This document shows positions 31,222 to 39,984 of a DNA stretch of 48,224 bases, piece after piece. Source of the stretch: an uncultured Eubacteriales bacterium (lineage in GTDB: Bacteria > Bacillota > Clostridia > Christensenellales > Aristaeellaceae); the NCBI GenBank assembly GCA_902798105.1, contig CADBVG010000008.1:1-48224 (forward strand). The letters run 5' to 3'. The position numbers and the translations under genes were made by a program. The notes under the pieces were generated by a model. The model was not told the DNA's origin. It was given only the letters and a program-made list of their open reading frames with translations, and ran no database searches. How positions within the stretch are numbered: the stretch's first letter is position 1; the number at the start of each line of letters is the position of its first letter.

Positions 31222-33462
31222 ATGAGTATCGGTTCAAACCCGGGTATGCGTCCAGGCCGCAGGGACAGGGCGCTGCGCTTTCTGGAAAACCTGTTTCTCA
31301 TGCTGACCGCCCTTTACCTCGCATACGCGATGCGGGGCATGACGATGTTCAAGCCGGTGATTCCGGATCGCTTTTCGCCTGATTTTATGTTGGCGATGGA
31401 GCTGGTGGCGCTTGCGCTGCTGATTCTCAGGCGACATGAGCACAGGGAGATCTGGCTGGGCCTGGCCCTGGTCGGGGCCTATGCAATGTCATACCGGACC
31501 CTGGAGCGGGATACGGTGCTATTCACCGCGATACTGGTCATGGGGCTCGAGGGTGTTGACTACCGGAGGATCATCAGAACTTACTTTGTCGCCGTCGGCG
31601 GAGTGCTCGTCGCCACCATCATGGCGGGCATGGCCGGCGGCATTGACAACCTGGTCTACATTCGGGATGGCCTGCGCAGCTGTTGGGGAACGGCCTATCC
31701 CACGGATTTTTCCACGGCTGTGCTGTTCCTCGCAATGGGCATGTGGATCGCCTGGCCGGAGCTGCCGGACTGGGCCATGTTGATCTTTGGCCTGATCCCG
31801 CTGGCGCTGGCAGTCTTCATTACCGCGAGCCGCAACAGCACGCTGTGTGGTGTCTTGTTTGAAATGGCGGTTTGCTACCGCTGGCTGGAGCGCGGCGCGC
31901 TCAAAAGAATCGATGGCAAGGGAAAGCTTCGGCGCGTCGTGGACGCGCTGCTGACGCTCGCGCTGCCGCTGTGCGCCGGGGCGTTCTATCTGTTGGTTTT
32001 TCTGTACACCAGACATCCCCAGGCGATGCGGGGCATAGACGACATGATGTCATGGCGGCTGAGTCTGTCGGCAAGCAACATCCAGCAATACGGCATCAAG
32101 CCCTTCGGCACGTATATCCCCATGAAGGGCGGCCTGGGCGGCACTGTCTTCCCCAAGGGAGAGATTGTCTTTATCGACAGCTCGTATATCAACATTCTCC
32201 TGCGCTACGGCTGGGTGACAATGCTTGCGGTATTCGTGGCATGGATTGTGACGGCGCTCAAGGCGATACGCGGCGGCAACCGGCGCATGGCGCTGGTGAT
32301 GGCGGTCGTGGCGTTTCATTCCATCATGGAGCACCACTTCATGGATGCCTTTGACAACATACTGCTGGTCATGCCCCTGGCGAGCCTTCAGGTAAATCCG
32401 GAAAAGGCGAGGAATGAGAGCGCCAGGGCGCGCCGCATCGCATTCGGCGTGGTGATGGCGACTATGCTCGCGATGGGCGCGCTGTTTATGCCGGGCATCA
32501 TGTCCCGCCTTCGCACGGTGTTCGGCGCCCGGGGATGGCAGGGCGGCGGTGTCAACGCCTGGCCCGTGCTGTGTGTGAACCTCACATTGGTGGCGATGGT
32601 CGCCGGGACTGCCTGGGCGGTGTACCGGCTGGCCCAGGACGCATTGGCGCGGCGCAGGGCTGAACGTATTGCCCTGGGCGTGCTGGCGGTGTGCCTGGCC
32701 CTTGGTATCGGCGTGGGTGTATGGGGCAACCGGGTGATTGACCAGGCAGCGCGGGACAATGCGGCGCTGGTGGATGCGGATACTGACGCGCTGAAATGCC
32801 TCGCGGATTGCGATGTCTATGTAGATGTGATGCCGGAGGTCTATCGCCGACAATTTGACAATGTGAAACAGACGGTGATCGGCGGGGACGAGCTGGCGCG
32901 CCTGCCCGGATCGACGCTGTTGATGGAAAACCGAGCGGAGCACCGGCTGTTCCTGGACAGGGGCTATAAATACGTTCAGATATCCGACACCCATGCGCTC
33001 TACGTCGCGGACCCAAAGGCCCAGGCGGCTTTGGAGGCCGGCGGATTTGCGCTGTCCGGTATTTATAACACGGTCGACGACGTCGACCTGGAAGCACTGG
33101 CGGAGCTGAACGGGCTCAAGCTGGGGCCGGAGGGACTTGCCCTCGATACGAAGCAAACCCTGACCAAGGGGCCCAATGTGGATCTGTTCAACGGCCATTA
33201 CGTGGTGGAATACAGCCTGCTGTTGCCCGAAGCGACCGTGGATGCGGAGGGCGAAATCTGCGTATTGCGCGCGCGCAGCAGATACCTGGGCGTGCTTTCC
33301 AGAACCGTTGTCACAAGGGATCAGTTTGATGCCGAGGGCCGCGCGACGGTCCTGCTGCCCCTGGACCTGGCCGGCGATACCATCGACATCCGTTTCCAGG
33401 CCATTCCCAAAAAGAAGTGGCAGGTGATCGTGCAGGGCATACGGTACTGGCAGGTGACTTAA
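31222..33462 (+). CDS. Large polytopic membrane protein, O-antigen ligase/polymerase (Wzy)-like
   Basis: A 746-residue protein. Residues about 20-400 have ten or so membrane segments, with features of Wzy/WaaL-type glycan polymerases or ligases: a central FITASRNSTLCGVLFEM motif, a large periplasmic-type loop (MRGIDDMMSWRLSLSASNIQQYGIKPFG...) and a final helix pair with MEHHFMDAFDNILLVMPLASL. Two more helices lie near 405-425 and 450-515, and the last 230 residues are a soluble, probably external, domain rich in beta strand. The combination suggests synthesis or attachment of a surface glycan; the exact role is unknown. GGAGG precedes the ATG. Its stop codon (TAA) is part of the end of the MITE-like element that follows. 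Confidence 0.65.
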   Translation: MSIGSNPGMRPGRRDRALRFLENLFLMLTALYLAYAMRGMTMFKPVIPDRFSPDFMLAMELVALALLILRRHEHREIWLGLALVGAYAMSYRTLERDTVLFTAILVMGLEGVDYRRIIRTYFVAVGGVLVATIMAGMAGGIDNLVYIRDGLRSCWGTAYPTDFSTAVLFLAMGMWIAWPELPDWAMLIFGLIPLALAVFITASRNSTLCGVLFEMAVCYRWLERGALKRIDGKGKLRRVVDALLTLALPLCAGAFYLLVFLYTRHPQAMRGIDDMMSWRLSLSASNIQQYGIKPFGTYIPMKGGLGGTVFPKGEIVFIDSSYINILLRYGWVTMLAVFVAWIVTALKAIRGGNRRMALVMAVVAFHSIMEHHFMDAFDNILLVMPLASLQVNPEKARNESARARRIAFGVVMATMLAMGALFMPGIMSRLRTVFGARGWQGGGVNAWPVLCVNLTLVAMVAGTAWAVYRLAQDALARRRAERIALGVLAVCLALGIGVGVWGNRVIDQAARDNAALVDADTDALKCLADCDVYVDVMPEVYRRQFDNVKQTVIGGDELARLPGSTLLMENRAEHRLFLDRGYKYVQISDTHALYVADPKAQAALEAGGFALSGIYNTVDDVDLEALAELNGLKLGPEGLALDTKQTLTKGPNVDLFNGHYVVEYSLLLPEATVDAEGEICVLRARSRYLGVLSRTVVTRDQFDAEGRATVLLPLDLAGDTIDIRFQAIPKKKWQVIVQGIRYWQVT

Positions 33463-33718
33463 GGAAATACTGCATAATAAGGGTGGTTGGCTGGCGAGTG
33501 AATTTTCCGTCAGGCGCGCCTGCAAATTTCGCAGGCATGCCGGCGGCAAGTTAAGGAAATACCGCACAATACGGCGGCGCATCTGGCGGTGCCTTTTCCG
33601 ACATCTGCTGCTTGCAGATTTCTCGATTTTCCGCCAGTTAACCTTCGAAAGCTGCAATAGCATCTGTGGTAAAATTCACTCGCCAGCTGACCACCTTAAT
33701 TGCGCGGTATTTCCTTAA
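33459..33718. mobile_element. MITE-like element, composite copy (E1)
   Basis: The outer ends are 48-bp inverted repeats (33459-33506 and 33671-33718), matching at about 41 of 48 positions and starting TTAAGGAAATAC. Inside is a second, shorter element (33551-33718) whose ends TTAAGGAAATACCGCACAAT and its near-perfect complement (19 of 20) use the same right end. No transposase is encoded. The inner element is nearly identical to the copy at 39985-40124, apart from an internal deletion there. Its left tip supplies the stop codon of the preceding gene, and its right tip the AAGGA before the next gene. Confidence 0.85.
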
Positions 33719-33730
33719 GGAATTTGCAGG

Positions 33731-35089
33731 ATGTGCATGGCGGAAATGGCACCGCCAGACATGCCGCCCGTGGGCGTGCTCAGACGGGCGATGGTTTGGC
33801 TGGCCATGCTGTGCGCGATGACCGGCACGGCCCGGGCGGCGGCTTTACTGTGCGTCAACGCGCCCGGTGTGGTCGCCTTGACGGACAACCGGGGCGTTGA
33901 AATCATAGAAAACGGTCGGTTTGATTCGATATTTGTCGTACGGGAGGATCAGCTGTTCGCCGCGGGAAGTCGGGGCGCCTACAGGCTCTATGATGCCGCA
34001 GGGCAATCGATGGGCGATGTCCGGTTCTCCATGATCGATGACACCGGCGACGCGCTGCTGTTCAGGGCGGGACGCCTGTATGGCGCGATGAATGCCATGG
34101 GAGAGGTACTGGTCCCCGCGGAATGGACCCAGCTCTCGTCGGACGGCTCCGGCGGCTGGCTGGCGCTGAACAGCGACCCTTTGGACGAGCAGCCGGATGA
34201 AATCATACGCATTGACGCTGAAGGGAACCAAAAACAGACCGGCGTCTATTGTTCCGGCGGACTCGGGGCGGTTCTCGGCGGCAGAATGGTCTTCATGGAT
34301 GGCGACGGGCGCTTTGGCGCGTTGAACGCCATCGGCGGCCTCGCAGTGGAGCCGACCTGGCAGTACATGGGCCCGTATGCCAATGGTATTGCCAAGGTGG
34401 CGGGGCAGGAGGGCATGGGCGTGGTCGACGGCAGCGGACGCGCGGTTATCGCGCCATACTACCCCTGGCTCGAGCGCAGCGCGACGATGATCGCTGCCTG
34501 GGACGGCGCAAATGTCGATATCTACGGCCCGCAGGGCGGTCAGCGTCGCGTCAGGCTGTCCGGCAAGGTCCGGGAAGTTGCGCTGGCGGGGGATGACCTG
34601 GTGGTGACCTATGAAGGCCGGACCTGCCTTTACGACGCCTACGGCAGGCTGATCACGCAGGATGCAGGCAAGGTGGACTACGCGCCGGGGTCGCGGGGCC
34701 AACTGATCGCGTGCAATGGCGCGTGGGGGGAAAAGTGCCAGTGGCTGGTCAACCCGGACGGCTCCAAGGCCTCCGGCATGTTCCAGCAGCTGTTGCCGCT
34801 GTGTGCCGAGCGCTACGCCTTCCTGGAGATGGCGGGCGAGACCTACGACAGCGAGGTATTGGGTCGCGCCCAGACGGATTGGAACTACGGGGATTGCCGC
34901 TATGGCCTGATGGATGCCAGGGGCAGGATCCTGATCCGGGCCCGATATCGGGAGATCCGCGCCCTGAGCAGCGACCGCCTGCTGCTGATTGGAGACGACC
35001 GGGTTCAAATCGCCGACCGCAACGGCGTTGTCATGAAGACCTGGATCACGCCTGAAAGCGCAGAATCCAGCGCCGAAGCAAACGAATGA
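33731..35089 (+). CDS. Exported WG-repeat-like beta-propeller protein
   Basis: A 452-residue protein with a signal peptide (RRAMVWLAMLCAMTGTARA then AALLC). The mature part consists of repeated short beta units of WG/propeller type: GVVALTDNRGVEIIENGRFD, LFAAGSRGAYRLYDAAGQ, LYGAMNAMGEVLVPAEWTQL, RFGALNAIGGLAVEPTWQYM, GMGVVDGSGRAVIAPYY and CRYGLMDARGRILIRARYREI. Such proteins are poorly characterised and probably bind wall or surface partners. The start is ATG 33731 (AAGGA 9 nt upstream, from the MITE end) or ATG 33737. The last 44 bases overlap the convergent carboxypeptidase gene, so the two C-termini constrain each other. Confidence 0.75.
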   Translation: MCMAEMAPPDMPPVGVLRRAMVWLAMLCAMTGTARAAALLCVNAPGVVALTDNRGVEIIENGRFDSIFVVREDQLFAAGSRGAYRLYDAAGQSMGDVRFSMIDDTGDALLFRAGRLYGAMNAMGEVLVPAEWTQLSSDGSGGWLALNSDPLDEQPDEIIRIDAEGNQKQTGVYCSGGLGAVLGGRMVFMDGDGRFGALNAIGGLAVEPTWQYMGPYANGIAKVAGQEGMGVVDGSGRAVIAPYYPWLERSATMIAAWDGANVDIYGPQGGQRRVRLSGKVREVALAGDDLVVTYEGRTCLYDAYGRLITQDAGKVDYAPGSRGQLIACNGAWGEKCQWLVNPDGSKASGMFQQLLPLCAERYAFLEMAGETYDSEVLGRAQTDWNYGDCRYGLMDARGRILIRARYREIRALSSDRLLLIGDDRVQIADRNGVVMKTWITPESAESSAEANE

Positions 35090-36167
35090 TCGACTGTCGC
35101 AGGTCGCGCTTCGCCACGTCCGACGCTGCGATCAGCCGGCATTCGGCCAGTGTCCGGTCTCCGGATACCATCCGGGCCGTACCCAGCTGCTGGCCGGCGC
35201 GCACCGGCGCTGCGATCACCTTTGGCAGGTCGCGCACGATTTGCACGGCTTCACCGATGGGCACCGCAGCGCGCAGCGGCGCGTCGGCGACGGCGTTCAC
35301 CACCTCGATGACGCCATCCCTGACGGTCACGGCGTCGATGGGCTGGCCTTCCGCCAGCGCGGATTCCGACCGGAAGTTTTCGAAGCCATAGTCCAGCAGC
35401 GCGGTGGCCGTGTCGAACCAGGTGGGGCAGTTCAATACCGCGCCGATCAGTCCAAGGCCGTCCCGCTCGGCGCTGAATACCAGGCAGCGGCCTGCCCTGC
35501 GGGTGTAACCCGTCTTGCCGCCGGTGGCGCCATCATAGGTCTTCAGCAGCCTGTTCTTGTTTTCCAGCACCCGGCTGTATTCGTTGCCTACCCAGGGGAT
35601 GATCTTGCGCCGCGTGCCGGTGATCTTGCGAAAGGCCTCGTTTTGCATGGCGGCGCGCATTACCAGGGCCAGCCCCAGCGCCGATATACCGTGGCCCTCA
35701 GCGTCCAGCCCATGGGGGTTGACGAAATGGGCGTTTGCGCCCAGCGCCTCGGCCTTCGCGTTCATCATGTCGGCGAAGGCGGATACGCTGCCCGCAACGT
35801 GTTCCGCCACGGCTACTGCGGCGTCATTGCCGCTGCGCAGCATCAGGCCGTAGAGCATGTGTTCCATGGACAGCGTCTCGCCCTTGGTCAGGTACAGCGA
35901 GGTCCCGGTGACGCCGGCGGCGTTCTTGCCGGCGGTGACCATCTCATCCAGGCTCGCGTTTTCCAGCGCCAGCAGCGTGGTCATCACCTTGGTGGTGGAG
36001 GCCATGGGCAGGCGCTGGTCCGCGTTTTGGGCAAACAAGACCCGACCGGAGTCGGCATCTATCAGCACCGCGCCCTTCGCCGCCACGCGGAACGGCTCGG
36101 CGGCGGAGGCGTTCAGCAGCCATCCACTCAGCGCTACGATCAGAAAAACCGAAAACAGTCTCTTCAT
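35046..36167 (-). CDS. D-alanyl-D-alanine carboxypeptidase (S11, DacF/PBP5-like)
   Basis: A 373-residue exported serine peptidase that trims D-Ala from peptidoglycan stem peptides. A signal peptide (MKRLFSVFLIVALSGWLLNASAAE) is followed by the catalytic domain with STTK (about residues 58-61), SGN (about 111-113) and KTG (about 219-221). A C-terminal beta domain (about 275-350) and a basic amphipathic tail (LRQSIIRLLRRWILRFQA) that would anchor it to the membrane surface complete the typical PBP5 plan. ATG 36167 is chosen because GGAGGG lies upstream and MKRLF opens a signal peptide. Its tail codons overlap the WG-repeat gene on the opposite strand. Confidence 0.93.
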   Translation of the reverse strand: MKRLFSVFLIVALSGWLLNASAAEPFRVAAKGAVLIDADSGRVLFAQNADQRLPMASTTKVMTTLLALENASLDEMVTAGKNAAGVTGTSLYLTKGETLSMEHMLYGLMLRSGNDAAVAVAEHVAGSVSAFADMMNAKAEALGANAHFVNPHGLDAEGHGISALGLALVMRAAMQNEAFRKITGTRRKIIPWVGNEYSRVLENKNRLLKTYDGATGGKTGYTRRAGRCLVFSAERDGLGLIGAVLNCPTWFDTATALLDYGFENFRSESALAEGQPIDAVTVRDGVIEVVNAVADAPLRAAVPIGEAVQIVRDLPKVIAAPVRAGQQLGTARMVSGDRTLAECRLIAASDVAKRDLRQSIIRLLRRWILRFQA

Positions 36168-36185
36168 GGCACAGCCCTCCCCCAA

Positions 36186-36236
36186 AAGCGCCCGCGCTCC
36201 TCACTTCACATTTGTAAAGGAGGAACGCGGGCGCTT
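36186..36236 (-). terminator. Terminator of the DUF1836-rqcH transcript
   Basis: AAGCGCCCGCGCTCCTC and GAGGAACGCGGGCGCTT form a 17-nt stem with one mismatch; on the minus strand TTTTGGGG follows. It separates the DUF1836 gene from the carboxypeptidase gene. Confidence 0.7.
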
Positions 36237-36269
36237 CTCTTCAAAGGATATGATCAGACTGTGGTCTGT

Positions 36270-36782
36270 TTAACTGTCTTTTCCACTGGAGTCGGATTCC
36301 GATTTCAGGAGCGCGGCGCAACCCGCGGAATAGCCGGAGGCAAGTATGGCAAAGTCCAGCGCCGACCTGGGCGTCGCCATGGGGCTTTTTTCGCCGCACA
36401 TCGACTGGATCACCTGGCTGAACCGAAGGCAGAAGGCATTGTAGAGCGCTTCCACGCCCTGGCCGTCGTCGCAGGCGAGCATCCGCCGTATATCCTCCAT
36501 GCTGCACGTCTGCTTCAGGGTGACGATCATCATCAGCAGGGCGATCTGCTCCCGGCTGTACTTCTTCCCGGTGGGCCGCGGGATCAGCCTGCTTTTGACA
36601 TAGTTGTTGATCATCGACGGTGAAAGATAGCTGTGGATGTCCTGGCCGTACAGGGGTTCATAGACCCGGGTGATGAAGGTGACCACCTGGTCCATATACA
36701 GACCGAGGTCCGGAATTTGCTCCCAGGACGCGGGACGATACCGGCTGATCGGGGCCAGGGTACTCTGTATGGCGCTGTTCAT
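36270..36782 (-). CDS. DUF1836 protein
   Basis: A 170-residue protein of the DUF1836 family found in Clostridia and Bacilli. The helix-turn-helix-like region YLSPSMINNYVKSRLIPRPTGKKYSREQIALLMMIVTLKQ is split by a turn near residue 70 and resembles MerR-type winged helices, so DNA binding is plausible but not shown. Further features are CSMEDIRRMLAC and an acidic/serine-rich end. AGGAGGG precedes the ATG. It lies 26 nt downstream of rqcH on the same strand. Confidence 0.8.
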   Translation of the reverse strand: MNSAIQSTLAPISRYRPASWEQIPDLGLYMDQVVTFITRVYEPLYGQDIHSYLSPSMINNYVKSRLIPRPTGKKYSREQIALLMMIVTLKQTCSMEDIRRMLACDDGQGVEALYNAFCLRFSQVIQSMCGEKSPMATPRSALDFAILASGYSAGCAALLKSESDSSGKDS

Positions 36783-36808
36783 GGGGTTCCCTCCTGTATC
36801 ACATCAAA

Positions 36809-38533
36809 TCAGACCGAAGTCGTTTCTTCGGCAGGCTGTACGTAGAGCGTGTGCTGGTTGGTGTAGATCACGAATCCCGGCTTCGCCCCGCCCGGCTTCT
36901 TGACGTAGCGGCGCAGGGTGTAGTCCACCGGCACGCGGGAGCTGGTGCGCCCCTTGGAATACAGCGCCGCCAGCCGGGCGGCATAGAGTATGGTGGCGTC
37001 GTCCGGTTCCTCGCCGACGATGATCACGTGGGAGCCGGGCATGTCCTTGGCGTGCAGCCAGACTTCGTTGGGCTGGGCTGTGCCGGTCAGCTTGTCGTTT
37101 TGCAGGTTGTTCTTGCCTACCAGCACCACGCGACCCGACGGCGCGGTAAAGCGCATGGGCTTGGAGGGGGGCAGCTGCTTCAGCTGTCGGCGGTTGCGGT
37201 TCGCCCGGACGTAGCCGAAGCGCTCCAGCTCCTGGCGAAGCTCGGCCAGCTCCGCCTCCTCCTGGCACTTTTCCAGGTTGTCCAGCTGGCCCTCCAGGTA
37301 GTTCAGCTCCGCCGTGGTCTTCTCGATCTGCTCCGCGGCCAGGGTCTGGGCGTTGCGGGCTTTCTGGTACAGCTTGAAGTAGCGCTGGGCATTCTGCCCG
37401 GGGGACAGCCGCTCGTCCAGCTCTACCTTCAGCATGGGCATGCCTTCCTCATAATAGTTGGGCACCTCCACCGATTTCGCGCCCTTTTGGGCCAGGTGCA
37501 GGTTCGCGGTGAGCAGCTCGCCCTTCAGGCGGTATTCCTCCATGCGCTGGCTGCCCAGCAGCGCCTCGTTCTGCAGCGCCAGCTTGCGCTCGCAGCGCTC
37601 AACATTTTTCTTCAGGGTGCGGTGCAGCGCGGCGCTCTTTTGCTTGATGCGCTCGGCCATGTCCCTGCCGCGGTAGAAATCGTCCAAAGCCGCGCTGATC
37701 GTAGGGTAGGGCTGCGCTTTGAGATAAGCCCGGGAAGCGTAGGGGAAGGCCGCCACGTCCACCGGCGCGCCGTCGTCATTGTACAGTATCGCCGGGGCGA
37801 TGTGCGCCGGGATCGAAGCCAGGCTGTTTGCCACGCTTTCGCAGGCGGCGCGCAGGTCGATTTCGTCGGAGTGGGCATCCTCGCTGCCCGTGGCGCGGAA
37901 GGCCAGCTCCCGGGCCGTCTGGGCGGACATGCCGCTGACGCACTGGGCGATCAGCTTGTGCAGCGGGCCGTTCATACCCGCCATGGCGTGGTACAGCGCA
38001 TCCGGCGTGACGCTGTCATAGGGCAGCTTGCCGTGGGCGGGGGGCAGCTCGTAGCGCAGCCCCGGCAGCACCTCGCGCACCGAGGAGATCATTTCGTTTA
38101 CCCGGCGGGCGCTGTCGATGATGCGGCCGTCGCCTCCCACAAATATGATGTTGGAGTGCTTGCCCATGAATTCGCAGATGATGCGCTTGCGGGCGGTGTC
38201 GCCCAGCTCGTCGAAGTGTTCGATTTCCACCTCGAGGATGCGGTCGCACTCCAACGCCCGTATGCCGCTGACCTTTCCGCCGGTGATGTGCTTGCGCATC
38301 AGCATACACAGCGCCGGGGGCTCCAGCGGGTTGTTCTTTCGGGTGGTGGTCAGGTGGGCCCGGGCGCAATTGGCCGTGGCCGACAGCAGCAGCTGGCAGT
38401 TTTCGCCCCCGTTGCGAATGGTGAGTATGATTTCGTCCCGCTCGGGTTGTATGATCTTGTTCACCCGGCCGCCGGTCAGCGCCTTGTCCAGCTCCCGGGC
38501 CACCAGGCTGAGGGTCAGTCCGTCAAAGGGCAT
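36809..38533 (-). CDS. rqcH: Ribosome quality control factor RqcH (NFACT family)
   Basis: A 574-residue NFACT protein. RqcH binds stalled 50S subunits and recruits tRNA-Ala to add alanine tails that mark nascent chains for degradation; older annotations call it fibronectin-binding protein A. The NFACT-N domain starts MPFDGLTLSLVARELDKAL and includes NGGENCQLLLSATANCARAHLT. A coiled-coil region with many Leu/Glu/Lys residues spans about 280-420, and the NFACT-R domain near 450-540 has GRVVLVGKNNLQNDKLTGTAQ and NEVWLHAKDMPGSHVII. ATG 38533 is used because GGAGG lies 7 nt before it and MPFDG is the family start. Its promoter is back to back with that of gerM. Confidence 0.94.
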   Translation of the reverse strand: MPFDGLTLSLVARELDKALTGGRVNKIIQPERDEIILTIRNGGENCQLLLSATANCARAHLTTTRKNNPLEPPALCMLMRKHITGGKVSGIRALECDRILEVEIEHFDELGDTARKRIICEFMGKHSNIIFVGGDGRIIDSARRVNEMISSVREVLPGLRYELPPAHGKLPYDSVTPDALYHAMAGMNGPLHKLIAQCVSGMSAQTARELAFRATGSEDAHSDEIDLRAACESVANSLASIPAHIAPAILYNDDGAPVDVAAFPYASRAYLKAQPYPTISAALDDFYRGRDMAERIKQKSAALHRTLKKNVERCERKLALQNEALLGSQRMEEYRLKGELLTANLHLAQKGAKSVEVPNYYEEGMPMLKVELDERLSPGQNAQRYFKLYQKARNAQTLAAEQIEKTTAELNYLEGQLDNLEKCQEEAELAELRQELERFGYVRANRNRRQLKQLPPSKPMRFTAPSGRVVLVGKNNLQNDKLTGTAQPNEVWLHAKDMPGSHVIIVGEEPDDATILYAARLAALYSKGRTSSRVPVDYTLRRYVKKPGGAKPGFVIYTNQHTLYVQPAEETTSV

Positions 38534-38572
38534 ATCTGTTCCTCCAAACTGCGTTTCCTTGTAATTGGGACC

Positions 38573-38622
38573 ATTATAAACCATTTGGGTGGATTGCGCA
38601 ACCACAACATTTGTGGTACACT
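38573..38622. promoter_or_regulatory. Divergent promoters of rqcH and gerM sharing one -35 palindrome
   Basis: The palindrome TTGCGCAA (38594-38601) serves as -35 in both directions. Rightward, TTGCGC is 17 bp from TACACT (38617-38622). Leftward, TTGCGC is 17 bp from TATAAT (38578-38573). A second inverted repeat ACCACAA-CAT-TTGTGGT (38601-38617) fills the gerM spacer and is a candidate operator. Confidence 0.65.
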
Positions 38623-38695
38623 ATATTCGCCTGGCATACCTCCTGGCGGGCCGGAATAGATTGAACCGAAACGGATGACGCAAGGAGGGTTCCAG

Positions 38696-39871
38696 ATGAA
38701 GTTTTCGGGAAATCAGCGCAGGGTATACCTGCTTGCGCTGGCGCTGCTGGTCGTTGCCGTGGCGCTGGCCAGCACGTGGTCGCTTTGGGGCAGGCCTGCC
38801 GGGCAGAGTACAGCGCCCGACACCGCGACGACGCCTACCCAGGATCCGCAATCCACGCAGGGTTCGGAGCCCTCGCAGGGTTCGGAGCCCTCGCAGGGCG
38901 TCCGGCCCGAGGCATCCCCACAGCCCCTGGACACGCAGACCAGCGCCGAATCGTCGGGCGCGGCCCAGGCCGGTGGAGCCTCCAAAACCTCCACCATCGT
39001 CTACTACCAGGACAATTACGGCTACCTGGTGCCGGTGATGTGCTCCGTGCCCATGGAGGACGGCATTGCCAAGGCGACGCTGAACATGATGGTGCAGAGC
39101 GTGGGCAACGACATGCAGGCGGCGCGGCTGGGACTTCGGACGGTGCTGCCGGAGAACACGAAGATCGACCTGGATATCTCCCACGGACTGGCCCGCATCG
39201 ACCTGAGCAAGGAGGTGCTGGACATGGCCGACGCCGCGGCGGAGAGCAACATGGTCAACGCCATCGTGCAGACCCTGACCGAGTTTGACAGCGTGGAGAA
39301 GGTGGAATTCCTGATCGACGGCAAGAAGCGGGAGAAGCTGCCCCACGGCACTTCGGTGGGCGGCACGTTCACAAGGGGCGACATCAACCTGGAGAGCGTC
39401 GAGCCCACCATGGCGGACGCGACCGTCCAGCCGGTCACGCTGTTCTTCCCCGGGGATTCCGGCGCGGTGATCGTGCCCGTGACGCGCATGGTCCATTCCA
39501 GGCCGGACGTGAACACCGCCGTGCTGGAGCTTGCGAAGGGCCCGAACAACGCGGAGATGCTGGAAAATGTGGTGCCCGCGGGCTGCGGCTTGATCGACGT
39601 GAAAGTGGAAAACGGCGTGGCGAAGCTGAACTTTACATCAGAGTTCGTGAACCTGGTGCAGAATTCCGACGGCGGTCGCATGGCGCTGAAGGCCCTGGTG
39701 CTGACCTGCACCCAGTTCGACGGTATTGACTCGGTGGAGATCTACGTTGACGGCAAGAAATACGACGCCTCAGCCGGAGAGCTGGGCGTACCCAGCTTCA
39801 TGAACGTGGCCGATTCCATCGTCTACGACTACATCCAGACCCAGTCCGCGATGCTGTTCGATTTCGATTGA
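38696..39871 (+). CDS. gerM: GerM-like spore germination/sporulation protein with two GerMN domains
   Basis: A 391-residue protein. A membrane anchor (about residues 11-29) is followed by a low-complexity linker with TQGSEPSQGSEPSQG repeats (about 45-75). Two GerMN domains follow: about 100-215 (VPMEDGIAKATLNMMVQSVG, GLARIDLSKEVLDM) and about 245-385 (NTAVLELAKGPNNAEMLENVVPAG, GVAKLNFTSEFVNLV). GerM binds peptidoglycan in the intermembrane space of the forespore and is needed for sporulation and germination in Bacillus. AAGGAGG precedes ATG 38696. The rph-rdgB and phosphodiesterase genes follow, close to the Bacillus order. A MITE-like element lies between it and rph. Confidence 0.9.
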   Translation: MKFSGNQRRVYLLALALLVVAVALASTWSLWGRPAGQSTAPDTATTPTQDPQSTQGSEPSQGSEPSQGVRPEASPQPLDTQTSAESSGAAQAGGASKTSTIVYYQDNYGYLVPVMCSVPMEDGIAKATLNMMVQSVGNDMQAARLGLRTVLPENTKIDLDISHGLARIDLSKEVLDMADAAAESNMVNAIVQTLTEFDSVEKVEFLIDGKKREKLPHGTSVGGTFTRGDINLESVEPTMADATVQPVTLFFPGDSGAVIVPVTRMVHSRPDVNTAVLELAKGPNNAEMLENVVPAGCGLIDVKVENGVAKLNFTSEFVNLVQNSDGGRMALKALVLTCTQFDGIDSVEIYVDGKKYDASAGELGVPSFMNVADSIVYDYIQTQSAMLFDFD

Positions 39872-39882
39872 TATCGGATAAG

Positions 39883-39950
39883 ATGTAGCGGCGGCGCCCG
39901 TGCCGCCATACACAGACGGCATGTGGCGACGGCGCCTGCGCCGCCATAAT
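39883..39950. repeat. GC-rich hairpins (family D, copy 4)
   Basis: TGTAGCGGCGGCGCCCGTGC-CGCCATA and then GTGGCGACGGCGCCTGCG-CCGCCATAA lie head to tail just after gerM. Each can fold on its GGCGGC/GCCGCC arms. Confidence 0.65.
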
Positions 39951-39984
39951 ACCGGCTCGGATGCCGCCGCTGCATTGATTGATA

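Noticed and set aside
33459-33718. Insertion sequence with a transposase
   Set aside because: The element is only 260 bp and encodes no protein; it fits a MITE.
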